Source: Agelaius tricolor (lineage: Eukaryota > Chordata > Aves > Passeriformes > Icteridae). Taken from it: DNA of 64,000 bases. A model generated the notes under the pieces. The model did not search any database, was not told the origin of the DNA, and saw only the letters and a program-made list of their open reading frames with translations. Both the position numbers and the translations under genes were made by a program. Where the stretch lies: the NCBI GenBank assembly GCA_023055355.1, contig JALJCS010000001.1, positions 76,921,381 through 76,985,380 of the forward strand. The letters run 5' to 3'. This document shows, piece after piece, positions 1-10,516 of the stretch (positions are counted from its first letter, which is position 1; each line of letters begins with the position of its first letter).

Positions 1-3000
1 TTTTTCCAAAATAATTTTACCACTCTGTTGGAACCTTCAATTTTAGTTCATTTCAATGTTGGTGACCAGAAAAGTCTGAACTATTGTAAGCTTATTTTAA
101 TCAGTATTTTTACAGCAGTATTATTATTTTGTTTTTGTATTTTTTCATAAAGAATACCTTAAAGAAGTCAAGCTAGAGTTTTATCACTGACTTTGAGGAA
201 TCCAATGGCCTGGATTTCTTCCCCACACTTGTTAAAAAACTCTTTCTTTTCCCCCTACCTGTGGTATAAGAAGCAAAACCCAAGGTTTAATGCCAATGTC
301 TTTCTCCTAGGAGCAGCTTGTTCCAGCAAGCTTTGTGGAATGAAACATGGCTCAAGTACCACAACCAAACAGCAAACTGAATGCCCACATCTCAATTAGT
401 ATTTCTTTGGGTCCAAGTCATCTCATGCTAAAGAACACAGCATTTGTTTATCTCAGATCTAGAAATAAATCTGAAACACACAAAAAAAAAAAATTAAAAG
501 GATCTCAACTATACAGAGCTTTCAAGTTTCTGCAAGCATCACTGGAATTCTGTGAAATTTGTGTGAAATGCTTATACACTGGTTGTTTCTCCTTTTGTAG
601 TTTATAGTTTTTTGAGGTTTCTTTAGGAAATGAGTGTTTGACTCTGAACTAAAGGTGATTTCTAGAGAAGGGATATGGGTTTCTAAAGGGAGATGCTTTT
701 ACTGTGCCCTGCATCAGCTCCTAAGGTAAGCACAGCCCCCATGGAAGGGCTGTAAGGTGCCTCTTTGCTGCTGTGCTCAGCTATGCCCTGTCTCCATGGG
801 AACATTTCAGCAGACGTGGCACCCGCTGGTGACCGAACAAAGATTTCCCCATTGCTCTGCAGAAAAGGAAAAATGTAAGCTGCAGTGAATACAGCATCTT
901 TCTTTGACCCTGGGTCTGTAAGCATTGGCAGGCCAGGCCATCACATCATTCCTTACTTTTTATTTTTCTCCCTGAAAAAGAAGCAGCAAATGGGGGAGAA
1001 AGGGAATGGGTAGTATTTTAACAATAAGAAATCTATTTACAGCAAGATGAAAAATTTTGAAGTCAAAGGCACAGCTCTTTACAAATGAAGGAAAGTTCTC
1101 AAATCAAAGCCACTCATAGTTGAGAGAATGGTGCTTTAAATTGCAGTGGTGTGCTTGCTGAAATTAAGACTGTACAACAAAGAAATAAGAATAGTGACTA
1201 TATCATGATATGAAAGAACAATAACATCCACTTTCATTTCAGCTGCTTTTCACTGAGTTGTACAGCCAAGAGAAGGTCTTTCCCCAACACTGAAGTGACA
1301 GGAGTGGTTACTGCTTTTGAGCAGAGTGCTCAGCTGGAGACAGCATAGAGCTGCATTAGAAGAGTAGGAAAACCAGTCTATATCAGATCAGGAGAAATAC
1401 AGGGAGAAAGAAACCAACCAAAAGGATCTTGTCTTCTGTTCCAAGCTAGAAAATAAAGAAATCAGACTTAAACATCCTTACTGTAGCCTTTGGGAAAACT
1501 CCTTTAAGGACTTATGAGTTTGAACGAGATGAAACTAATTAATAACTGTGATTTTTCATGCATTCCTCTCAAAGCCTAGTGCTCATCACATGGGAAGGAG
1601 CATTAATTCCCCTCTTCCCCCATAGCTTCTATTCATATAAATAGAAATAGAAAATCATATTCAGTCAAAAAAGAAATTAAAATTTTACACTGATATATAA
1701 GACAGGACAAAATATCTCTACCTTCTTTTCAGGTTCTGAGTATCTTTTGAATAAGGAATGGTGACCAACTAAAAATATTCCCAACAGTCTCATCCTTCTG
1801 TGTAGGAAGGATATCAACATCATCAGTATTCTGACACAAATGCCAGTACTATGCTTACCTTATATTTTCACTGCACAAAATAAACCTTGCTAAGTGGCAA
1901 GGACAAACCATTAGTTTGATTACTACTAACAGTCTGCAACCCCTGCATAGAAAAAACATCCTGCAATTAAATTTGTCAAGCATGACAGAACATGTTTTAT
2001 TTATTTTTAAAAATAATTATCACACTGATATTGTCAGCTTTGTTTACCACAACATTGATGATTATGTTTTCTTCTCATTAGAATGGAGATTTTGTTTAAA
2101 GTTCTCTGCTCAAATGATTTGGAGCAAAAGCTCATGCAGATTTCAGGTGATATTAGATTGTTCTCATCCACAAGCTTAAAACTACAGAGCTGATACTCTT
2201 TCTGAAAAACTCGTGTTTTGTTCTTATTTCTTAGGATGCCAGAACAATTTAAGACTTCCAGAACTCAATGATTATAATGGATGTAGTGATAACCAAAGCT
2301 GGATATGCCTGTGCTCCCTCCTGGGCAAGCAGGAAGTGGCTCTGAGCTGCACTGGGGTGGTGGCACAGCTTGTGCTGCTAAGGCTCCTCAGCTGCAAATT
2401 AATGCCACAGATGCTGTGGCTGCACCAAACCTGTGTCCACTTGTGTCCTGCATCACCCCAACCCTTTAAAATTCAAATGCAAACCACGTTTTCTTAGCAT
2501 GCCCCACCTTAGCTGGGATCCTTTAGTGATTTGGCTAAGGCTGGAACTTAGTGAAGATGTTCACATTCACCTCTTAGGAAAAATTAGGTATCATGTTCAG
2601 CTTTTTAATGTGAAAGGATGAAAACATTTAATAAAACAGCTTCCAGGTGTGTTTAGCAGAATCTCTGTTGGAATGACATTCCTTCAAGAATGACTTTGTT
2701 GTGTTTCCTGACCTCATGGTGGATTTGTTGCTGCCTTCATGATCTGGAAAATAAATTGCATTAACTCCCCTGAACAAGCAAGATGGTCCCTTGTTTCTAC
2801 CTTCTACAGACCATGAAAGGCAGAAATTAATTAAAAAAAAAAAAACAACTGTGGCTTAAAGTGATCTTGCAAACAATGACCTGGCACAAAAAATCTTATT
2901 TCTAAGGGTAGGATAATTGTATTCATTAAGATTGCATTCCTTTTTGTAGTTTGAGTTAAGAATTATTTGTTCCATTGTAATCTCCCCCCAAATATGGTTA

Positions 3001-6000
3001 ATTTTTAAAAATGTTATTTCTGTTTTTATCACTACATGAATAATTTTTAATCCTTATATTTTGTTGTAATCCAACAGAGAGTGAGGAAAAAGAGTCTCCT
3101 GCTCTTGGAGAGAAAACCAAAATATTTGATTTTATTTCTGAATTGCAAAATTATCTTCAAGGCATTTAAAAGACCATCAAAAGAGGGATATACATGCAGA
3201 GTATGTATCCAAAGGAAGAAGGCAGAAAGTATTTCAATTTCTTTACTATTCCATGGTTAGTACTGAAATTTGAAAATCTACTTTTTACTTATATTCCAGA
3301 TAGTTTTTCACAGACAGAAGAAAACTTTGATTTCCAAACCCATATGTATATAAAAAAATTGAGACTTTTTAAATGCAGTAAATGCAGTAATATTTGGGGA
3401 AAAAACCAACAACTTATTTTTAAATAAAATCCTTTTGCATTCCCCTTTGATATTTTCTTTTTTTTCACAGTAGAATAGGAAAAAAAAAAAAAGGCAAGAC
3501 AAAGTGGAGGAAAGACCAGAAAACCGAAAACTTGAAAGCAAAGTGGTATTAGAAAGCAAAATTATGGAAAATTTATATTTATTTAAAACTTCTATATGCT
3601 ACTGAATTTTATTTTGCCAATTAAATTACTTACAAATAATTTAATATTTTCTTTCCAAATAAGTTGATTTTGATAGAAATACCTCTTTATAGAAACATAT
3701 TAAAATCAAAATTCTTTGGCAGATTTTAATTCTGCTGGTGTTTACGATAACCTGATATAAGGAGAAAATAATTTAAGTAGAATTAAGAACTATTGAGTAA
3801 CTTTTTTTCTATATAAAAAGCTTATTCATATCCATTCAGACTATTTTTCCCCCAAATGCAACAGTTATTGTAAAACTAAAATAGAAATAGACCATGCAAT
3901 GCTTTCATTGGATAGAATTTACCTGAAGCCAGTTAAGTCAATAAGCCTTTGCTGAAAATATTACTTTTTAATTTTCCTTATTTATTCAGCTTTAAAAAGT
4001 ATGCATTTTCTTGAGAGTCAGTCATATGGAGGAGACATTTCAAATGCTATTCTTCTAAAGAAAAACAATTGCCAAAAGACACTAAGCTTTTAATATTTAA
4101 ATACTTTTTCTTATTTAAAACAAACAGACAAACAAAACAAAAAGAAACACCCAAAACTTTAAAATAATAAGTAAACTTAAACATCTACAAAGAGCATCTC
4201 CTGTGCTGCAGGTCAAACAGTGAGGGAAGACTTGAACTTCTATCAAGTCACAATGATTTTTTAATTAATATTTTAACTTTTCAACAGGAAGAAAAAAAAC
4301 TGGTTTCAGGTTCAGAAATTAGCATGTGCACTGTTCCAAGTTTACCTAAATGCTTACAGAGGGGAGAAATGTGGAATATGAATTTTCTAAGATTTCTGTT
4401 TTAAAAAATTACAAACATTTGTTTAAAAGTAGCAGGCTTTCCAAATTCTCTGTGCCATGGAAAGGCTGCCACCTTTTTTATTTCTCTTAATTCTTACCTT
4501 GCTTTGCCAACAGCTAGAACAATATTTCTGTGATGATACACTCTAATTCCCAGTTCTCATCTCTGCACCCCAACTATGACACTTTCTTCCTTACTGGATT
4601 CTAAGGAGTCTTTCATGAGTGCAGGATAAGATGTTTGGGACTCTATTCCCTAGGTTTTGAAAGCCAGAAACCAAAAAGTTTTTCTTCACTCTATACAATC
4701 CATTCTTATTGAACATAAAAAAACTACTCATATGCCTGTAGCATATTTCAGCTCAAGGCAGAAAAATCTTTAAAGGCATTTTTTTCTAAAGGATTTCATA
4801 TTGAAGTGATTAATCTTCTGGTGAAATGTTGTGATATTTTCCCATGAATTTTATGTGACATTGATTGGAAAGCTAAAATACCATTAGTGCTCAATGTATT
4901 ACATACTGGATTCCAATGGATATGCATACATGAAGACATAAATAGCCAGCATCTAATATTTATCTTCGTGGAGCCAACACTGAAGATTTGAAGGTCCTTA
5001 GAAGGGCAGAGAAAGTTCTTTTCTGGCCCCTTGTTGTAGATGAAGCTATGATTTTGCTGTCCTGTAATTATATTTAACCATCTACAATGAGCTCTGCTAT
5101 TATTTTTCTGATTTGTCTAACTCCTAGTGACAAACACTTTTTCATATGCAAGTGTTCTGCACGTACAAGCTTAACTTCCTGGCTAGAGTGTCATCATTAA
5201 TTTATGACCAAACTCTGAGAAAGGTGATTTGGGAGAGATGTACAGGACATTTCTTACTGATGGGAAGCCAGAACATGTATAAATATTGCATATGATACTT
5301 TGAACAACATTGAAGTACTTAAAGCAGGTTTAAAGTCTTTTTCTAAATATGTATCAAACAGAAAATATTTAATTTATGCATTGTGCTTCAAAGATGCTCT
5401 GCCTGAGCTGTGAGACAAATGCTAGTTTAGATAACCTTGTAGAACTCTATAGATTTTCAGAACACCTTGACTACATATCTTAGGCTTCTCTGGAGTTTTA
5501 AATGTTCATCCTCTGCAATGGAAAAATGTCATTTTTTTTCCATAATTCAGCCTTTGTCACTGAGCCATTAGATTCAATTTTTGAACCTTAATATTCAAAA
5601 ATTATTTGGTAATGAAGATGGAAGTTGCTATTTACTAGTAACCTCGAATTTAACTTGACTAAAAATGTTTCACTACTACTCCTTTTTTTGGTTCTTTTGT
5701 TTTGTTTTTTAATTAGCAGACAAATATAATCATATTCCCTGGGTTTCAAATTTTTTGAAGCTATAGTTCTTCTAAAGTACACTGAAAGTTAATTTCCTCT
5801 TCCATTTTCTATTTCAGAATTTCTTTTGAAATGAAGCTTTGTACATTTTATCTTTTCATCTACATCCTGAGCTGAAGAAATTTGAGGCAGAATTGAGGAC
5901 TATCCTAAAATAAACAAGCATTCTCCTGAACATGCTTTGTTCTCTATTTCACTGAAGCTGGAAACAACCATGTGTGAATGAGATACAGTCAAATGAACCT

Positions 6001-8497
6001 GTATTTTTTAGCAGCCAGAATTAAAAAGAAAGGAAAATTACTAGTTAAGACAGTCCTTGGTTCAGAACTGAGATGGAGACATGCACTGTAAATAGGCAAA
6101 GATTGTTTTCTCTAATTTTTGTGGAATATTTGCTCAGTTGATAAATTTGAAGAATATGTTGGTTAAATCCCAAAAATATTTTATGGAAATTCTTATGGCA
6201 TTATTCATACTTTTTATATGAACAGTTATTTCTGGTTTTTACCAATTACTCTGATGAGAATTTGGGGTTGATCTGATCCTGGATTGTCTAATTTAACCTT
6301 TATCAAATGGAGCCACCTTCAGGAAAGCCTGCAGATCTGTGAATATTTGTCATTCCACTTGTCCAGAGAAGAACCCTGACATCTTCAGTTGTGGGAAAGA
6401 TTCAGAGACTTAAGACCAAAGAATCAATGAAATGCAATTACTAACTCAGAACAATATGTCATTTATCATAACTCTGTTTGTCTACATTACAGTAATTTTA
6501 AATTAAAATTCCACACAGTTTGTTATTCCTTATCATGAAGGCTTTGCTTTTACAATAATGTTTTACATAAATATAATTTCTTGAAGAAAATGGAATATAA
6601 TACTGGTTTTACACAATAAGAAATTTAAAAATATAAATTTTCAAACGAGATGCCAGGATTGTTTCTACAGTAAGAGCTTTTATGTTTTTACAAGCAGAAA
6701 TAGTGAAATAGCATTCCACTCCTGCATAAGTAATATACAGAAAATATTGTGTTGATATAGATGCAGTTATTAATTATTTAATAGATTAATATATTTATAC
6801 AATCCAGCTCCTCCTATATTTCATAGGAGAAACTCAATATTTAGATAAATGTTGCCTAAAAGAATGAATTTTATTATCTCCTCCTTAGCAGTTTGCTGTG
6901 AATGTCTTCTTGGGCCACTGAGTATCATCACTGGATAGTGACTAAGAACTATTTATCAAGTAAAATCTTTCTCTGTTCCCAGTTGATTTCCTTGGAACAA
7001 ATTATTACTTCACAAAAGCCTTTAATATTTTTCTTTCCAAGTAAACATAATTAAAACTAAGAAAAATATTGCTTCACCACAAAAGAGTAGAGAGACATTG
7101 ATGGGATAATACATGGTGTCTCTCCTTAACTACAGGAGTTTTGGTTTTTCTCTCTGAAGTATTTTTTCTCATTTTTAGCCACAAAAGGACTGTGATTGTC
7201 TTCCTTTAGCTCTAAATTTAAACAAGAAAAACATATGCCTTCCAATACCTTTAATCCTGTATTTGATGCCTGTGTCCTGCAAATTAGCCCAAGTTGGCAT
7301 TATGCAAGGAAGACCTGAAAGAACAAGAATGGAGAAAATGGGGACTTGACCTTAAATATGGAAGAGCAGTATCTCAGTCATTGCAAATATGGCAAACAAT
7401 AGGATTAGTGTGAGATTTACAGTAATTCTCTAATTAGATGACAAAAACATTCTCCAATTAGATGACAAAAAGGCTTGATTCCTTGTACCTGCAGGGAAAT
7501 GGGGGAAGAAACTTGATCATCAGGAATTTCTCAGTATTGTAAAACTGGCAGAATAAAGAATACAGGAATGTGGAAAAACACGTCTTGGTTTAGCAGAATG
7601 CAGACTAAGTAATACAGAGGAAGTTTTAAGTGATTTCCCAGAAAACATGGCCAAAAAGAATATCTACATAATATGTCTGCATATTCTCTGCTTTTATTTA
7701 TATTTCTGGTTTTTAGGGATGCTACAGTAAGAAAACAAAAGGTTTCATATCCCTGAGTGCTTAGAGATAAAATGTAGCTGAAAAATAAAAGGTACAGGCG
7801 GAAAGAGAGTTTTTGTTGAAAAACAAAAAGTATAAGCAGAAAAGCACAAGCAGAAGGAGACCAATGAAAGACTGAAATAAAGTTCCTCAAAAATAGCCAA
7901 CAAAATGGACAGTGACCACTGCAGGATGAGGGTTGCTGGTTGCTGTGTGGTCTGGGCACCCATTCTCTGCAGAGCTGAAGTGCCTGAAGGCTCCTACAAG
8001 GACCTCTAACACTCATTCCCAATGGGAGCAGTCAAACTCAAAGGAAAGCCCATTAATGTCAACTCTCTCTGCCTTCCACTTCAATTTCACATAATTGGGA
8101 AGGGAGAAAAGTAGCTGTCAAAATATTTGACCAAAAAACAACAGACAGGTCTAAAAGCAACAGTTCCTTTTAAAGACAAGAGGATTTGAGGAAACATTAA
8201 AACTGAGCAAATGGGAACAGGGTCATCAGTAGCAGAATCAGAGAATTTTAACTAAAACATTTCATGAGCACTTTGCTATTAGACCGAAATGCTCATACAG
8301 TGCTGATTTCAGATACTCTGTCTGAAGCAACTACAAGTAAAAATGCAGCTTTAATACACCAGTAGTTCAGAAAGATAATATCTGTCTGTACAAGCACCGA
8401 TCAAAATGTTTTTTTGTTATCTGTTTGTCATGCAGTATGAAAAATATTCCAAAAGATTATGGAACGAGGAGCAATAAAAGCCTCTTCATTCTTTAAG
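1..8497. other. Unique AT-rich non-coding stretch
   Basis: I see no supportable gene here. The sequence is AT-rich with stop codons in all frames, and the open frames present are short and look random. It contains A-runs near 481-493, 2834-2846 and 3480-3492, and an A/C-rich patch near 4120-4150. A modestly GC-richer patch at about 2290-2500 has no recognised family. There is a 23-bp direct duplication at 7425-7471. A purine-rich segment at 7530-8020 explains a long hydrophobic open frame on the opposite strand. No promoter, RNA gene or splice pair can be defended. It could be intronic or intergenic. Confidence 0.6.
7425..7471. repeat. 23-bp direct duplication, period 24
   Basis: Two copies of a 23-bp unit containing AATTAGATGACAAAAA lie at 7425-7447 and 7449-7471. 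They differ at one position (CTCT against CTCC). This looks like a local slippage duplication, with no sign of function. Confidence 0.8.
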
Positions 8498-8582
8498 AAT
8501 CAAAGAATCACAAAATTGTTTGGTTTGGAAGAGATCTCAGGGATCATTTAATTACAACTTTCCTGCCATGGGGGGCTGTATT
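8498..8582 (-). mobile_element. CR1 LINE fragment, 3' end
   Basis: Read on the plus strand, this is the reverse complement of a CR1 3' terminus: a decayed tail (AATCAAAGAATCAC), then TTTGGTTTGGAAGAGATCTC, GATCATTTAATTAC and CCTGCCATGGGGGGC. These blocks follow the order of the CR1 3' untranslated end (tail, 'rounded' GGACCT block, CCATGGGCAGGG block). The copy is cut off after about 85 bases. CR1 copies are usually 5'-truncated because reverse transcription starts at the 3' end, so a short 3'-only piece is expected. It has no coding part. Confidence 0.85.
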
Positions 8583-9041
8583 GCATGTTTCATAGATCAC
8601 TTGAAATGTTTATGAGCAATATTACTGGTTTTAATGACCCATTTCCTTCCTGTTTCCCTAATCTGAGAAAATAAGTAATAGCAAATGCTCTCCACCAAAT
8701 CCATCAAATACTACAAACCTTTTGGCCAAGGCCATGAAGATAAAGTGAGCATGGATACAATCCAATCCCGAAAGTAAGAAAGAAATCTGTGCAAAAAGTG
8801 TCTCAAATATCAATCTGCAAAGGACAGTGAATTAGTTGCCTTGTGTATATGCTGTGCCTTGATAAGTGTTGAATTTTTTATTACAATGCTTTTTAGCTTT
8901 CTTACTGAGATATACTATCAAATTACTTTATTATGTTGCAGAACATGATTTTGTCCTATTGTTTGCACTTGAACTGTATTAGCACCTTAATTAACCTCTT
9001 GTTAAAAGATGCTTTTCTTCCCTGATCAAGATTTATTTTCT
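8583..9041. other. Unique non-coding spacer
   Basis: AT-rich sequence between a CR1 remnant and the LTR. I see no gene, RNA or repeat family in it. Confidence 0.6.
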
Positions 9042-9046
9042 ACCAA
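9042..9046. repeat. Target-site duplication, left copy (ACCAA)
   Basis: ACCAA directly precedes the LTR terminus at 9047, and the same five bases directly follow the other terminus (10512-10516). A five-base duplication is what retroviral integrase leaves in the ERVL class and in some class I elements. The copies are identical, so the insertion has not lost its edges. Confidence 0.85.
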
Positions 9047-9059
9047 TGTCATGGTTTAA

Positions 9060-9078
9060 CACTGGCACAATGCCAGTG
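9060..9078. repeat. Small hairpin near the LTR 3' end
   Basis: CACTGGCA (9060-9067) and TGCCAGTG (9071-9078) are perfect 8-base inverted arms with a 3-base loop, close to the 3' terminus of the minus-strand LTR. It could fold in U5 RNA. No function is shown. Confidence 0.7.
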
Positions 9079-9175
9079 CCCCCATGAAGATACCTTCTCC
9101 CTGGTTTCTGCTGTGAGATGTGACCAGGAATAAGCAAAGCAGGCTCCTACTTAGGGAAAAAAAAAGAACCAGAAC

Positions 9176-9181
9176 TTTATT
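9176..9181 (-). promoter_or_regulatory. LTR polyadenylation signal
   Basis: TTTATT on the plus strand reads AATAAA on the minus strand, in the LTR orientation and about 130 bases before its 3' end. That placement fits the R/U5 polyadenylation signal of a retroviral LTR. The assignment rests on position and motif only. Confidence 0.55.
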
Positions 9182-9563
9182 AACTACTCTACAACTACAG
9201 ATAAAAAGGAACACACACACAGGGAAAATGAAAACCTCACAAATGCATTTCCTCCTCCCCCCACCAAATTTCCAACACAATACATTTGTTTCTCAAATCA
9301 CCAACTCTCGGTCCAGCACCACCCTTCAAACAATCAATCCTCAGTTCATCAAGAGGAGAAGAGTCCTTCTTGTGCCATGGGCTTCCCCTGGAAACACAAT
9401 TGAAGCCTCGTGTTCCTGTGTCACTTGTGGCACCGCCCGGAGTACATCTGCCGTCGTGACTTCTTCCTTTTCATGTCCAGTGCTCTCACCACTGAACACG
9501 GACCAGAACTGCTTCTAGGGTTGTCTTTTAAGGATGCTCTGTCCCGATCCAAAAAAGGCACAG

Positions 9564-9847
9564 TCTCTCCTTTGGGACACCTGTCCCCACAATCTCTCTT
9601 TTGGGACACCTGTCCCCCCCATATTTTTTCACCCCCTGGGGCCGAGGGGCATCAACACTGAACCCTCTTGGTTCTGAGGCCATTGCCTCCCCCTAGAATG
9701 CAGTCTCTGTGTCACAAGGAACTTGGGTCTGTCCATCTCTCTTTTGGGACACCTGTCCCCACAATCTCTCCTTTGGGACACCTGTCCCCCCCATATTTTT
9801 CACCCCCTGGGGCCGAGGGGCATCAACACTGAACCCTCTTGGTTCTG
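9564..9847 (-). repeat. 112-bp direct duplication inside the LTR
   Basis: Copy one (9564-9676) and copy two (9736-9847) are almost identical: both run from TCTCTC(C/T)TTTGGGACACC through GGGGCCGAGGGGCATCAAC to CTCTTGGTTCTG. They differ in a few bases, including the length of one T-run. A 59-base segment separates them. Each copy also contains two shorter TTTGGGACACCTGTCCCC units. In retroviral LTRs, repeated blocks of this kind are often enhancer duplications, but here they could also be plain tandem expansion. Confidence 0.9.
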
Positions 9848-10137
9848 TCCATGGCTATACAAAAAGAGTCCAGCAAAAGCTACTCCATCATCTCTTCCCA
9901 CTAGGATTCTTCTCTATTCTTCTACTATCTCTCGCTTGCCCAGACCTCTCTCACACTGGCCCATTTTCTTCCTCATCTTCCACTCTAAATGTTCTGTAAA
10001 GTTCTCATTTTCCAAAAAGGGGTTAAAAGCTCCTACAAGCGGCCAGCTGAACCCCCCCCTCTTCTCTGTCCCAGCCGTGCTGCCGGCACAGGCCCATGTT
10101 TATCAAGCTTCAAGGTTACAGTCTCAGGCAGCAGCTC

Positions 10138-10191
10138 TTTCTCTCTCTCTCTCTCTCTCTGTCTCTCAGGGGGGGCTGCCCGATGGCTCCC

Positions 10192-10231
<40 letters not shown>
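10138..10231. repeat. Two (CT)n tracts inside the LTR
   Basis: Runs of CT dinucleotides occupy roughly 10138-10168 and 10196-10231, separated by a G-rich segment. Both lie inside the LTR. They produce Ser/Leu-rich open frames on one strand and Arg/Glu-rich frames on the other, all artefacts of the repeat. Confidence 0.9.
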
Positions 10232-10232
<1 letters not shown>

Positions 10233-10380
10233 TCCACCCTTCCACCCCGATGCTCAGGCCTACCTCTCTCGGCCACATGGCTTTTCCCCTCCCCCTGCCC
10301 AGCCAGCAGCTGGGCCGGGGCACAGACCCGAACTCTTTCCCGCCGGAAACCCAAGAGGACCCTCCCAGGGGAGAGCTCTG

Positions 10381-10387
10381 CTTTTAA
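10381..10387 (-). promoter_or_regulatory. Possible TATA-like box of the LTR
   Basis: CTTTTAA on the plus strand reads TTAAAAG on the minus strand, about 125 bases into the LTR from its 5' end. It is the best TATA-like candidate I see there, but it would give a very short U3 and a long R. I treat it as weak. Confidence 0.25.
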
Positions 10388-10511
10388 CCCCGTGTTCTCA
10401 GAGGCGTGTCCATGTCCCAACGGCCAGGTTAAATGCCAATATTAAAGTCTGAATATCCATTGGCCAAAAACACAGCATCCCAAAAAACACATTTCCTGTC
10501 AAACCACCACA

Positions 10512-10516
10512 ACCAA
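10512..10516. repeat. Target-site duplication, right copy (ACCAA)
   Basis: ACCAA follows the LTR terminus directly and matches the five bases at 9042-9046. Together they define the insertion edges exactly. Confidence 0.85.

Larger units (their letters stand above)
9047..10511 (-). mobile_element. Solo LTR of an endogenous retrovirus
   Basis: A 1,465-bp element lies in minus orientation. On the minus strand it begins TGTGGTGGTTTGACA and ends TGTTAAACCATGACA, giving TG...CA termini that form an imperfect 15-base inverted repeat. It is flanked by ACCAA on both sides. No gag, pol or env frame, primer-binding site or second LTR is seen, so it is best read as a solo LTR left by recombination between two LTRs. 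The minus strand carries an AATAAA at 9176-9181 and a TTAAAAG TATA-like box at 10381-10387. The body is GC- and CpG-richer than the window, with two CT tracts and an internal 112-bp duplication. Passerine origin is my recollection of such LTRs. The five-base duplication favours the ERVL class, but the class is not proven. The 240-codon open frame on the plus strand lies antisense in the LTR and is not a gene. Confidence 0.88.

Noticed and set aside
7531..8022. 163-codon minus-strand open frame, hydrophobic
   Set aside because: It comes from a purine-rich plus strand that reads as Phe/Leu/Ser-rich on the other strand; no signal peptide pattern, motif or context supports it.
9723..10445. 240-codon plus-strand open frame
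   Set aside because: It lies antisense inside the solo LTR and includes the CT tracts and the duplicated block; no retroviral domain is present.
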